From Flammeovirgaceae bacterium (GTDB lineage Bacteria > Bacteroidota > Bacteroidia > Cytophagales > Cyclobacteriaceae): 64,000 nt of DNA. The first letter of the stretch is position 1. Each line of letters starts with the position of its first letter. The notes under the pieces are model-generated. The model worked only from the letters and a program-made list of their open reading frames with translations. It was not told where the DNA came from and did not search any database. Made by a program: the position numbers and the translations under genes. The stretch is from positions 1,667,001 to 1,731,000 of the forward strand of contig CP054185.1 in NCBI GenBank assembly GCA_015180985.1, written 5' to 3'. Positions 33,760 through 43,245 of this stretch are shown piece after piece.

Positions 33760-34917
33760 TTGATCAAAAAAAAGCATATCGCCATTCTCGGCTCCACCGG
33801 TTCCATCGGCACGCAGGCGCTTGATGTGGTGCGGGCTCATCCGGATGCATTTGAAGTGGAAGTTATTACGGCACAGAACAACGCTGATTTACTCATACAA
33901 CAGGCCATTGAATTTAAACCCAATGCGGTTGTAATCGGAATAGAAGAGCACTACGCAAAAGTAAAATCAGCATTGCAGCAATACCCTGTAAAGGTATTTG
34001 CCGGTGATGGTGCGCTGGCATCGGTGGTGCAGATGGACAGCATCGACCTGGTGCTTACCGCGCTGGTGGGCTACTCCGGTCTTCTGCCGACCATTAAGGC
34101 TATTGAAGCCGGCAAGACCATCGCATTGGCAAACAAAGAAACACTGGTTGTTGCCGGAGCGCTCATCACCAGTCTGGCGCGTGAAAAGGGAGTGAACATT
34201 TACCCGGTTGATTCGGAACACTCGGCTGTTTTTCAATGCCTGGCGGGCGAGTTTCATAACCGCATTGAAAAGATCATTCTTACCGCATCCGGTGGACCCT
34301 TTCGCGGAAAGAAGAGAGAAGATCTTACCAACGTAACCCGTGCCCAGGCCCTGAAGCACCCCAACTGGAACATGGGTGCTAAAATTACTATTGATTCGGC
34401 CACGCTTATGAACAAAGGCCTCGAGGTAATTGAAGCCAAGTGGCTTTTCGGGCTAAAAGCCGAGCAGGTAGAGGTTGTAGTTCACCCGCAATCCATCATT
34501 CACTCGATGGTGCAGTTCGAAGATGGTTCCATAAAGGCCCAGATGGGCCTGCCCGATATGCGCCTGCCCATCCAGTTTGCGCTTACCTACCCCGACCGGC
34601 TCAAGTCGGATTTCCCCCGGTTTAATTTTTCGGATTACCCAAGCCTGACCTTCGAAAAACCCGATACCGAAACTTTTCGTAATCTTGCACTCGCTTTTGA
34701 GGCGCTGAGGCGGGGCGGAAACATGCCCTGCGTACTCAATGCCGCCAACGAAGTGGCCGTGGCGCAATTCCTGAGCGACAAAATCGGTTTTCTGAAAATG
34801 TCGGATGTAGTGGAACGATGCCTCGAAAAAATTGCTTATATCGGTAATCCTGCTTACGCGGATTACGTTGAAACGGACAAAGAAACAAGAACAAGAGCTT
34901 TAGAATTCTGTAAATAA
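33760..34917 (+). CDS. dxr: 1-deoxy-D-xylulose 5-phosphate reductoisomerase
   Basis: NADPH-dependent reductoisomerase that makes MEP from DXP, the committed step of the non-mevalonate isoprenoid pathway. 385 residues. NADPH loop HIAILGSTGSIGTQ near the start; metal/substrate residues in NKETLVVAG and in YPVDSEHSA; the flexible loop around LTASGGPFRG; and MNKGLEVIEAKWLF. The start is TTG at 33760 (no ATG in frame before the Rossmann strand). It follows the GH3 gene by 6 bases and shares one base with rseP (TAATG), so it is translationally coupled to that protease. Confidence 0.96.
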   Translation: MIKKKHIAILGSTGSIGTQALDVVRAHPDAFEVEVITAQNNADLLIQQAIEFKPNAVVIGIEEHYAKVKSALQQYPVKVFAGDGALASVVQMDSIDLVLTALVGYSGLLPTIKAIEAGKTIALANKETLVVAGALITSLAREKGVNIYPVDSEHSAVFQCLAGEFHNRIEKIILTASGGPFRGKKREDLTNVTRAQALKHPNWNMGAKITIDSATLMNKGLEVIEAKWLFGLKAEQVEVVVHPQSIIHSMVQFEDGSIKAQMGLPDMRLPIQFALTYPDRLKSDFPRFNFSDYPSLTFEKPDTETFRNLALAFEALRRGGNMPCVLNAANEVAVAQFLSDKIGFLKMSDVVERCLEKIAYIGNPAYADYVETDKETRTRALEFCK

Positions 34918-36245
34918 TGGATTGGATGATTTCGCTGGCCCAGCTGTTGCTGAGCATTTCAATTTTGGTTGCCGTACATGAAATGGGCCATTTATTGGCT
35001 GCAAAATATTTTGGTATGCGGGTGGAACAGTTCTCCATTGGGTTTCCGCCTAAAATCGTGTCGTTTAAAAAAGGCGATACCGAATATGCCATCAGTGCCA
35101 TCCCGTTGGGAGGCTATGTAAAAATATCCGGTATGATTGATGAATCGCTTGATACCGAAGCGATGAAACAGGAACCCAAGCCCTGGGAGTTCCGCAGCAA
35201 GCCGGCCTGGCAACGGCTTATTGTGATGCTTGGCGGCATTATTGTTAATGTACTGGTGGGAATTTTGATTTTTATCGGCATCACCTATTTCTTTGGCGAT
35301 TCGTACCTGCTTAAAGATAAAATCAATGAGAACGGTGGTTTTGTTGTGGGCGCAGCCGGAGAAAGCATTGGCTTGCAAACCGGTGACAGGATTGTTAAAA
35401 TTAACGGACATGATTACCGCTACTTTCAGGAACTGGTTGACCCGAACAACCTGCTGGCCGATAACGCATCGTACACCGTTGAGCGCAACGGGCAGGAAGT
35501 AGTGATTGCCATTCCGCCTGACTTCATTCAGCGGTTTAACCGGAAAGAAGGACTTGCTAACTTTCTGTGGTACCGCTTTCCTTCGGTTGTTGAAAAAGTA
35601 ATGCCGGGAACGATTGCATCAAAAGTCGGGCTTCAGAAAGGCGATGTGTTGAAGCAGGTTAACGGCCAGCCGGTTTATTACCATGACGAAGTAACCAAAC
35701 TGGTTCGCTCGCGCACCGACTCCGTTTCGTTTACTGTTGAACGGAGTGGCGAATTACTCTCGTTCAGCGAAAAATTTTCAGGGCAGCCCGCTATCGGGTT
35801 TTATGCCCGCCTGCCGAAGGAGTTTTTAAGCGAGGCGGAGGAAAAAATTCAATACGGATTTTTCCAGTCCATCCCGTTGGGTACATCGCGTGCCTTTACC
35901 ACGCTGGTGGTACAGGTAAAAGCATTTGGAAAAATTATTTCGGGTGTACTCTCTCCGAAGGAATCGCTTTCCGGCCCGATTGGCATTATGCAGGCGTTTG
36001 GCCGCACGTGGGACTGGGAGCGCTTCTGGTCGCTAACGGGCGTGCTTTCGCTGGTATTGGCGTTTATGAACCTGCTGCCCATACCCGCCCTGGATGGCGG
36101 GCACGTGATGTTCCTCGGCTATGAAATTATTTCGCAGCGAAAACCATCCGATAAATTTCTTGAACGGGCGCAAAAAGTAGGCATGGTATTCTTGCTTACG
36201 CTGATGGTGCTGATTTTTGCCAACGACATTATCAAGTTGTTTTAG
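34917..36245 (+). CDS. rseP: RIP metalloprotease RseP (site-2 protease)
   Basis: 442 residues. The zinc site HEMGH (His21, Glu22, His25) lies in the first membrane helix, and the second zinc-binding motif PALDGGH is near residue 390, as in the S2P/M50B family. Two PDZ-like domains lie between them (about 125-215 and 225-310). The enzyme cuts transmembrane anti-sigma factors or signal peptides inside the membrane. Its ATG overlaps the dxr stop by one base. Its 3' end overlaps the convergent PorE-like gene by 4 bases. The dxr-rseP pairing is common in bacteria, where uppS and bamA often also follow; those two are absent here. Confidence 0.95.
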   Translation: MDWMISLAQLLLSISILVAVHEMGHLLAAKYFGMRVEQFSIGFPPKIVSFKKGDTEYAISAIPLGGYVKISGMIDESLDTEAMKQEPKPWEFRSKPAWQRLIVMLGGIIVNVLVGILIFIGITYFFGDSYLLKDKINENGGFVVGAAGESIGLQTGDRIVKINGHDYRYFQELVDPNNLLADNASYTVERNGQEVVIAIPPDFIQRFNRKEGLANFLWYRFPSVVEKVMPGTIASKVGLQKGDVLKQVNGQPVYYHDEVTKLVRSRTDSVSFTVERSGELLSFSEKFSGQPAIGFYARLPKEFLSEAEEKIQYGFFQSIPLGTSRAFTTLVVQVKAFGKIISGVLSPKESLSGPIGIMQAFGRTWDWERFWSLTGVLSLVLAFMNLLPIPALDGGHVMFLGYEIISQRKPSDKFLERAQKVGMVFLLTLMVLIFANDIIKLF

Positions 36246-38212
36246 TTCCGTTTATTTCTAATCTCAAACTCAACCCTGCGGTTCAGCCTGCGGTCGTCTT
36301 CGGTTTTTTCCTCCACAATCGGCTTCGAACCACCATACCCGATGGCGGTAATGCGGTTCGGATCAATTTTGAATTCGTACATCAGGTAAGCGCGGATGGC
36401 ATCAGCACGTGCCTGCGAAAGCCGCAGGTTGGCATCGGCCCGGCCTTCCGAATCGGTATGCCCGCTGATGGTCAGGTTCAGGTAGGGGTGGTCGGTCAGA
36501 AAATTTCCGAGCCGGTTTAAATCCGGGTGCATGGCCGGCAGAATATCGGCTTTGCCGCTTTCAAACTCCAATGATTTAAAGGCAATTTTGCTTTCCAGTG
36601 GCTCGGTTTGCTTATTGATTTCCATATCGCCATCCATAAAGAAAATTTCTTCGATGCGGAAATAATCATCGCCCTGGATGATGAGCAGGTAATTGCGTTT
36701 GTTAATCAGGCTGAAATCAAAACTGCCATCGGGCCTCAGAAATTTCGGAGCCACCTCAACACCGTAGTCCAGATCAATAATCGATACAATCCCCTTCATC
36801 GGGTTGCCGGTCTGGCTGTTGGTCAGCGTACCTTTTAGCTGAGCAATCGCTTCGGGTTGAGCCTCCATAGGCACCGGAAACGAAAACAGATCGAGGTTTT
36901 TGGGGTCATCACTTTCTGAGCGCGCGTAATAGAGATCCTTCGATTTTGAGTCGATGGTAAAATAATATTCGCTGCCCGGCCCGTTTACCAGCGGCCCGAT
37001 GTTTTTAGGCTCACCCCACTGGGTGCCCTGTTTGTACGACTTGTAAATATCAAAATCGCCAAAGTTGAGGGGTTGTCCGTTTGAACTGAAATAGAGCACG
37101 TTGAACTTGTGATGAAAAAACGGACTTACCTCGGATTGTCGTGTATTAATAATGGGTCCGATGTTCCGGGCCTTTTGCCAGTTGCCGTTTTCATCTTTAA
37201 CAGAATAGTAAATATCGGTTTGGCCAAATCCGCCAGTCCTGTCGGATGCAAAGAAAAGGGTATCGCCTGAGTGCGAAAGTGAAGGGTGCGAATCCCAGTA
37301 GATGGAATTAATGTTCGGGCCCAGGTTACGCACATTACCCCAGGTGTTGTTTGCTTTTAATTCGGCAATGAAAATATCGCAATCGCCTTTCGGTTCGGTT
37401 TTACACCGCGCAAAGTACAACTGCTTTCCATCATGACTCAGACAGGCCGAGCCCTCGTTATCGCTGGTATTGATGTCGTTGTACTCCTGTGCATCCATCC
37501 ATAAGCCGAATTCGCGCACGCTGAAAAATAAATCCTCATCGTATTTTCGTTCGATTAAGCTGGCGTGCATGTTTCGTTTGGAGGTAAACAACAGCAGCGT
37601 ATCCACATTGCCGATGGTAGGGGCATAGTCTTCTTTCGGTGAGTTTATTCCGATGCCCATATTCAGTAATACGCCATGCGGGGGGCGCAGGGTATCAATT
37701 TCTTTGCGATACTCCACCAGTTGGTAGTATTGTTCTAATGGAACGTAGTAGTCGCGCTGATTCTCAGTAAGCACATCGTATTCTTTCTGAATTTTAGTGA
37801 TATCGGCATGAGGCACATGGTGTTTCAGTACCAACTTATAGAGTAATATGGCTTCGCCTTTTGGGCCGTGTTTCTCCGAAAGCCGGGCCAGTTGCCAGAG
37901 CAGGGAGGTATTACGCGAAAAGTTTTCAATACCAAAGTTTGTAACATAGGCTTTAAGTGCCTGGTAGAGGGCCTCTTCGGCACCCGATGCCTCCAGTTGC
38001 CGGATGTGGTTCAGCTTCTCACGATTGGTGTAGTTGGCAATGTTATTTAGGTTAGGAAAACTGAAAATGTCAGATTGGCTGTAAGTTGTCAGGCTATCAT
38101 TAAGTTGCACTACGCCTGCACTCTTTAGTTTTTCCTTTTTTTTCTGCGCTTGGGCAGGTAAATGGACGAGCAGGCAAATGCCAATAATGCAGTTAAAAAA
38201 ATAGGTTTTCAC
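36242..38212 (-). CDS. OmpA-family envelope protein with TPR, PD40 propeller and CarboxypepD domains (PorE-like)
   Basis: 656 residues from the GTG at 38212, chosen because the signal peptide (KTYFFNCIIGICLLVHLPAQ) follows at once; the frame stays open to 38302. Domain order: helical TPR-like region (about 30-185), PD40/WD40-like propeller (about 190-450, blades such as GSACLSHDGKQLYFARC and HPSLSHSGDTLFFASDRTGG), carboxypeptidase regulatory-like domain (about 460-530), and C-terminal OmpA peptidoglycan-binding domain (about 545-656, with ISGHTDSEGRADANLRLSQARA). This is the architecture of PorE of the T9SS, thought to link the secretion machinery to the peptidoglycan; the phylum has other proteins of the same build, so it is PorE-like, not proven. 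Confidence 0.88.
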   Translation of the reverse strand: MKTYFFNCIIGICLLVHLPAQAQKKKEKLKSAGVVQLNDSLTTYSQSDIFSFPNLNNIANYTNREKLNHIRQLEASGAEEALYQALKAYVTNFGIENFSRNTSLLWQLARLSEKHGPKGEAILLYKLVLKHHVPHADITKIQKEYDVLTENQRDYYVPLEQYYQLVEYRKEIDTLRPPHGVLLNMGIGINSPKEDYAPTIGNVDTLLLFTSKRNMHASLIERKYDEDLFFSVREFGLWMDAQEYNDINTSDNEGSACLSHDGKQLYFARCKTEPKGDCDIFIAELKANNTWGNVRNLGPNINSIYWDSHPSLSHSGDTLFFASDRTGGFGQTDIYYSVKDENGNWQKARNIGPIINTRQSEVSPFFHHKFNVLYFSSNGQPLNFGDFDIYKSYKQGTQWGEPKNIGPLVNGPGSEYYFTIDSKSKDLYYARSESDDPKNLDLFSFPVPMEAQPEAIAQLKGTLTNSQTGNPMKGIVSIIDLDYGVEVAPKFLRPDGSFDFSLINKRNYLLIIQGDDYFRIEEIFFMDGDMEINKQTEPLESKIAFKSLEFESGKADILPAMHPDLNRLGNFLTDHPYLNLTISGHTDSEGRADANLRLSQARADAIRAYLMYEFKIDPNRITAIGYGGSKPIVEEKTEDDRRLNRRVEFEIRNKRN

Positions 38213-38366
38213 ATCAGCTTGTTTTGCCGGAAAAAGCCATATCGCTAAAGTTGAAACAATTTTGCTTCTTTTACAACGTATTGGCATTGCTATTGTCAGC
38301 ATATGGGCCCTATATCCGTTGTCCTTTTTACTGACTTAACGGATGCCAATTTGACACAACCCCTGC

Positions 38367-40823
38367 ATGTTTAAAACGATGCCCATACAGCTTGTTCAGG
38401 ACGATGGCGATGAACTGATCCAGTTAATAAACCCTGAACAGGAAAGCGATTTGAAGCCAGAGGATCTGTCCGATGAGCTTTCTATTCTGCCAATAAAGAA
38501 CACGGTGTTGTTTCCGGGGGTGGTTATCCCCATAACGGTTGGCCGGCAAAAGTCCATTAAACTGGTAAAAAAAGCTTACCAAGGCAACCGCATAATAGGC
38601 GTTATTGCCCAAAAGAACGCCCAGGCCGAAGAGCCTTCAACCGAAGAATTATACCGCACGGGTACTGTTGCGCGCATCATTAAAATGCTGGTACTGCCCG
38701 ATGGCAACACTACTATAATTATCCAGGGTAAGAACCGCTTTCATGTAACGGATTTTGTGCAGGAAGATCCCTGGCTTACCGCCCGTGTTGCCCTGCAGCG
38801 CGAAGTGCCCATTGAAATGACTAAAGAAGCAAAAGCACTCGTACAATCGCTTAAAGAATCGGCTTTTAAAATTTTAAAACTAAACCCCGAAATCCCGCAG
38901 GAAGCACAGATTGCGCTGGATAACATTCAACGTGTTCCGTTTCTTATTCATTTTCTGTCATCTAATCTTAATGTTGAAGTAGCCGATAAACAGAAAATTC
39001 TGGAAACCGAAAACATTATGGATCGCGGCACGCTGTTGCTTCAGTTTATGCTGCGCGAAATCCAGATGCTGGAAATTAAAAACGAAATCCAGAAGAAAGT
39101 ACATACCGATATTGACCAGCAGCAGCGCGACTACTTCTTACGGCAACAGATAAAGGTGCTGCAGGATGAATTGGGTTACGATACCCCCGACAAGGAAGTG
39201 GAGGCCCTGCGAAAACGAGGCGAACAGAAAAAATGGGCCAAACCGGTGGCTGACCATTTTAATAAGGAGTTGGATAAGTTATTACGCATAAACCCGCAGG
39301 CGGCCGAATACCCCGTGGTGATGAACTACGTGGAGTTTATGCTGGATCTGCCCTGGGGTGAATACACGATTGATGATTTTGATTTAAAGAAGGCGCGAAA
39401 AATTCTCGATGCCGACCACTTTGGTCTGGAAAAAGTAAAAACCCGGATTTTAGAATACCTGGCGGTACTCAAACTGAAGCAGGATATGAAGGGGCCCATC
39501 CTGTGCCTGTATGGCCCTCCGGGAGTAGGAAAAACCTCGCTTGGCCGTTCAATAGCAAAAGCCCTCGGCCGAAAGTATGTGCGCATGTCGCTGGGCGGTG
39601 TGCACGATGAAGCCGAAATCCGCGGGCACCGGAAAACCTATGTCGGAGCCATGCCGGGTAAGATTCTGCAGAACATTAAAAAAGCCCACTCTTCAAATCC
39701 GGTATTTATCCTCGATGAGATTGATAAAGTCCGGTCTGATTTCCGGGGCGATCCGTCATCGGCATTGTTGGAAGTACTCGACCCTGAACAAAACAGCACC
39801 TTTGGCGATAATTACCTGGAAGTAGAGTACGACCTCTCTAAGGTGCTTTTCATTGCAACAGCCAATTCGTTGGATACCATCCATCCTGCGTTACGCGACC
39901 GGATGGAAATTATCGAAATAACAGGTTATACGCTTGAAGAGAAAACCGAAATAGCGCTGCGGCACTTGGTACCCAAGCAACTGACCGAACATGGCCTGAA
40001 AGAAACCGATTGCACCTTTACCCGAAAGACGGTTGCCAAAATTATTGATCGGTACACCCGCGAATCGGGTGTGCGTACCCTCGAACGTAAAATCGGATCC
40101 ATCATCCGCCACATAGCCAAATCGGTAGCCATGGGTGAACCTTACACCAAAACAGTAAATGATGAAGTGATCCGTAAAGCCTTAGGCCCTGAAATTTTTG
40201 ATGAAGAACTCTACCAGGGGAACGATATTGCCGGAGTAGTTACCGGACTTGCCTGGACACAGGTGGGAGGAGAAATTTTGTTTGTCGAATCAAGTTTAAG
40301 TAAGGGCAAAGGAACTTTAACCTTGTCGGGTCAGCTGGGCGAGGTAATGAAGGAGTCGGCCATGGCGGCACTTTCTTACCTGAAGTCGAATGCCGAAACC
40401 CTGGGCATTGACCCACGCGTATTTCAGCAATACGATTTGCACATTCACGTTCCGGCCGGTGCCGTACCGAAAGACGGCCCCTCGGCAGGCATCACCATGC
40501 TTACCTCGCTGGCTTCGGTTTATACGCAGCGGAAGGTAAAAGCCAGGCTGGCCATGTCGGGTGAAATTACCTTGCGCGGAAAAGTATTGCCGGTGGGCGG
40601 CATTAAAGAGAAGATACTGGCTGCCAAGCGAAGCGGAATCAGCGAAATAATTCTGAGTGCAAAAAACAAAAAGGATATTGATGAAATTGAAAAGCATTAC
40701 CTGAAAGGCCTTCGCTTTCATTTTGTGGATACGGTGGATGATGTACTGAAAATAGCCCTGATGAAAGAAAGGGTGAAGAACCCCTTGCGGTTCAGTTTTA
40801 CAGATCAAAAAAATCCAGGCTGA
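38367..40823 (+). CDS. lon: ATP-dependent Lon protease
   Basis: 818 residues. N-terminal LonN substrate-binding domain (about 38-230), coiled region, AAA+ domain with Walker A GPPGVGKT (383-390) and FILDEIDKV, and C-terminal serine-lysine protease domain with the catalytic Ser706 (PKDGPSAG) and Lys749 (GGIKEK). Lon degrades damaged and regulatory proteins in the cytoplasm. The start could be ATG at 38367 or 38379. It stands divergent from the PorE-like gene, sharing a 154-base intergenic region, and is followed 32 bases later by porQ and then hslU in the same direction. Confidence 0.97.
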   Translation: MFKTMPIQLVQDDGDELIQLINPEQESDLKPEDLSDELSILPIKNTVLFPGVVIPITVGRQKSIKLVKKAYQGNRIIGVIAQKNAQAEEPSTEELYRTGTVARIIKMLVLPDGNTTIIIQGKNRFHVTDFVQEDPWLTARVALQREVPIEMTKEAKALVQSLKESAFKILKLNPEIPQEAQIALDNIQRVPFLIHFLSSNLNVEVADKQKILETENIMDRGTLLLQFMLREIQMLEIKNEIQKKVHTDIDQQQRDYFLRQQIKVLQDELGYDTPDKEVEALRKRGEQKKWAKPVADHFNKELDKLLRINPQAAEYPVVMNYVEFMLDLPWGEYTIDDFDLKKARKILDADHFGLEKVKTRILEYLAVLKLKQDMKGPILCLYGPPGVGKTSLGRSIAKALGRKYVRMSLGGVHDEAEIRGHRKTYVGAMPGKILQNIKKAHSSNPVFILDEIDKVRSDFRGDPSSALLEVLDPEQNSTFGDNYLEVEYDLSKVLFIATANSLDTIHPALRDRMEIIEITGYTLEEKTEIALRHLVPKQLTEHGLKETDCTFTRKTVAKIIDRYTRESGVRTLERKIGSIIRHIAKSVAMGEPYTKTVNDEVIRKALGPEIFDEELYQGNDIAGVVTGLAWTQVGGEILFVESSLSKGKGTLTLSGQLGEVMKESAMAALSYLKSNAETLGIDPRVFQQYDLHIHVPAGAVPKDGPSAGITMLTSLASVYTQRKVKARLAMSGEITLRGKVLPVGGIKEKILAAKRSGISEIILSAKNKKDIDEIEKHYLKGLRFHFVDTVDDVLKIALMKERVKNPLRFSFTDQKNPG

Positions 40824-40855
40824 AAATCCGGCTAAAATTCAGTAGCCTTGCAGGG

Positions 40856-41845
40856 TTGAAGAGGGTATTAATCATAGCGTTGGTACACGGTGTTGCGGTA
40901 ACCTGGGGGCAGTCGGGAGGAAATAAATCATTTCAGTTTTTAAATGTACCGGCACATGCCCGGCTGGCAGCCCTGGGTGGCGTAAATGCTTCACTGGCCG
41001 ATGAGGATGTTAATTTTGTGTTCAATAATCCGGCCTTAATAAGCGATACACTGGCGGGCTATGCTTCGGCAGGCTACCTTTTTTACCTTGCCGATATCGG
41101 GCAGGCCACTTTTTCGTACGCACATGATTTTTCCAAAGCAGGCGCAGTAACGTTTGGTATCCGGCATATCAACTATGGCGAAGTGGCCGGCTATGATGCG
41201 GCTGGTATGGAAACCGGCATGTTCAAATCGGGTGAAACAGAAATTTTAATTGGTAAAAGTCACCAGGTTGGCGTTTTCCGGCTGGGTGCAAGCATTAAAG
41301 GTGTTTTCTCGAATTTAGCCGGCTTTCGCGGAACGGCCCTGCTCACCGATGTGGGCGGAATTTTTATTCATCCGCAAAAGCAACTGGTGGTGGGCATGGT
41401 GTTTCGCAACCTGGGTTTTATACTCAACGAATTTTCTGAAACCAGTAATTCGGATTTGCCTTTTGATATTCAGATAGGCGCTACCAGCAAGCCCGAGCAC
41501 ATGCCGGTGCGGTTTTCAATTACCTTGTTTAACCTGACCAACCTGGGCAAGGCGTACCGCGACCAATCGCTGGTAACGGAATTTTTTCGGCACCTTAACG
41601 TAGGAGCTGAACTGCTTATCCATAAAAACGTAAACGTTTTAATCGGCTACAACGGCCTGCGGCAGCAGGAGTTACAGGTACAGAGCGGTTCAGGTATGCG
41701 GGGATTTACAGTTGGATTTTTGGTACGTGTAAAACAATTTGAATGCGCGCTTAGCAGGGCAACCTATAGCGTGGGCAACGCGGCTTATGCATTTACGCTT
41801 AACGTTAATACAAAATCAATGCTGATGAAGCGAAAGGAATTATGA
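40856..41845 (+). CDS. porQ: Type IX secretion system protein PorQ
   Basis: 329 residues. Signal peptide (about 1-18), then a single outer-membrane-barrel-like domain with the PorQ signature: SFQFLNVPAHARLAALGGVNAS and DEDVNFVFNNPAL near the N-terminus, followed by alternating strands with aromatic edges. PorQ is an outer-membrane component of the T9SS involved in releasing and attaching cargo, together with PorU, PorV and PorZ. The start is TTG at 40856, since no ATG lies in frame before the signal peptide. Its end overlaps the hslU start by 4 bases, so the two are translationally coupled. Confidence 0.9.
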   Translation: MKRVLIIALVHGVAVTWGQSGGNKSFQFLNVPAHARLAALGGVNASLADEDVNFVFNNPALISDTLAGYASAGYLFYLADIGQATFSYAHDFSKAGAVTFGIRHINYGEVAGYDAAGMETGMFKSGETEILIGKSHQVGVFRLGASIKGVFSNLAGFRGTALLTDVGGIFIHPQKQLVVGMVFRNLGFILNEFSETSNSDLPFDIQIGATSKPEHMPVRFSITLFNLTNLGKAYRDQSLVTEFFRHLNVGAELLIHKNVNVLIGYNGLRQQELQVQSGSGMRGFTVGFLVRVKQFECALSRATYSVGNAAYAFTLNVNTKSMLMKRKEL

Positions 41846-43245
41846 TTACAGAAAAATACTTAACACCCCGGCAGATTGTTGCCGAACTGGACAAGTACAT
41901 TGTGGGCCAGGCCGAAGCCAAACGCAATGTGGCCATTGCCTTGCGCAACCGGTGGCGGAGAATGAATGTGCAGTCCGAATTACGGTCGGAAATTATCCCG
42001 AACAATATCCTGATGATTGGCGCGACCGGGGTAGGTAAAACCGAAATTGCCCGCAGGCTTGCCAAACTGGCTGATGCTCCATTTGTAAAAGTGGAGGCAT
42101 CAAAGTTTACTGAGGTGGGATATGTGGGGCGTGATGTGGAAAGTATGGTGCGCGACCTGGTGGAGCAGTCGGTAAACATGGTAAAGGCCCGCAAAAAGGA
42201 AGAAGTACGCGACAAGGCAGTGCAGGCAGTAGAAGACATTATTCTGGATGCGCTTATACCGCCCCTTCGGCAGCAACCGGTACGCACCGGCTTTTTGGGT
42301 CAACCAGAAACCGCAGCCGATGAAACACCAACCAACGACATCGAACTTAATGAACGAACACGCCACCTGTTCAGAGAAAAACTGAAAAATGGCGAGCTGG
42401 AAGAACGCAAAATTGAAATCAACATCAAGCCATCGGGTAACCCGAACATTGGTATGATTGGTGCCGGTATGATGGACGAGGTTTCGATGATGAACCTGCA
42501 GGAAATGCTGAGCGGCATGTTACCCAAGAAAGCCAGGAAGAAAAAGGTTACCGTGGCTGAAGCCAGGCGCATTTTGCTGGAAGAGGAAGCTGCGCGGCTT
42601 ATTGATATGGATGAAGTAAAAGAAGAGGCCATCCGGCTGGCCGAAAATTCAGGAATTATTTTTATTGATGAAATTGATAAAGTTGCCTCCGGCTACAAGA
42701 AGGGAGGAGGCGGCCCTGACGTGAGCCGCGAGGGTGTACAGCGCGACTTGTTGCCGATTGTGGAAGGAAGCACGGTAAATACAAAGTATGGCGTTATCAA
42801 AACCGATCATGTATTGTTTATAGCGGCCGGGGCGTTTCATATCAGTAAACCGTCTGATTTGATTCCGGAGTTGCAAGGCCGTTTCCCGATTCGGGTTGAA
42901 CTCAGTAACCTGACGCAGGAAGACTTTGTACGGATATTAAAAGAGCCGCGCAACGCGCTCACCCGGCAGTACCAGGCATTATTTGAGGCGGAAAGTGTTT
43001 CGGTTTCATTTACCGATGAGGCAATTCAGGAAATCGCGCGCATGGCATTTACACTAAATGCCGAAGTGGAGAACATTGGTGCCCGAAGGCTGCAAACCGT
43101 TATGAGCCGGTTGCTCAACGAGTTCCTGTACGATGTTCCGGATAGGATAAAGCCGGGGTCATCCATCAGCATTGATGCTGCGCTGGTAAAGGAAAAACTT
43201 AGTGCGCTGGCAAAAAATAAGGATCTTAGCGAATATATTCTTTGA
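41842..43245 (+). CDS. hslU: ATP-dependent protease ATPase subunit HslU
   Basis: 467 residues, a ClpX/HslU AAA+ ATPase. N-terminal LTPRQIVAELDKYIVGQAEAKRNVAIALRNR, Walker A GATGVGKT (60-67), the inserted I domain (about 110-240, with PGNPNIGMIGAGMMDE-type sequence), Walker B IIFIDEIDK and the C-terminal domain ending 'SEYIL', the tail that docks into the HslV peptidase. HslU unfolds proteins for HslV; no hslV gene is in this window, so it must lie elsewhere. It is coupled to porQ upstream and to the DUF4421 gene downstream, each by a 4-base overlap. Confidence 0.96.
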   Translation: MITEKYLTPRQIVAELDKYIVGQAEAKRNVAIALRNRWRRMNVQSELRSEIIPNNILMIGATGVGKTEIARRLAKLADAPFVKVEASKFTEVGYVGRDVESMVRDLVEQSVNMVKARKKEEVRDKAVQAVEDIILDALIPPLRQQPVRTGFLGQPETAADETPTNDIELNERTRHLFREKLKNGELEERKIEINIKPSGNPNIGMIGAGMMDEVSMMNLQEMLSGMLPKKARKKKVTVAEARRILLEEEAARLIDMDEVKEEAIRLAENSGIIFIDEIDKVASGYKKGGGGPDVSREGVQRDLLPIVEGSTVNTKYGVIKTDHVLFIAAGAFHISKPSDLIPELQGRFPIRVELSNLTQEDFVRILKEPRNALTRQYQALFEAESVSVSFTDEAIQEIARMAFTLNAEVENIGARRLQTVMSRLLNEFLYDVPDRIKPGSSISIDAALVKEKLSALAKNKDLSEYIL

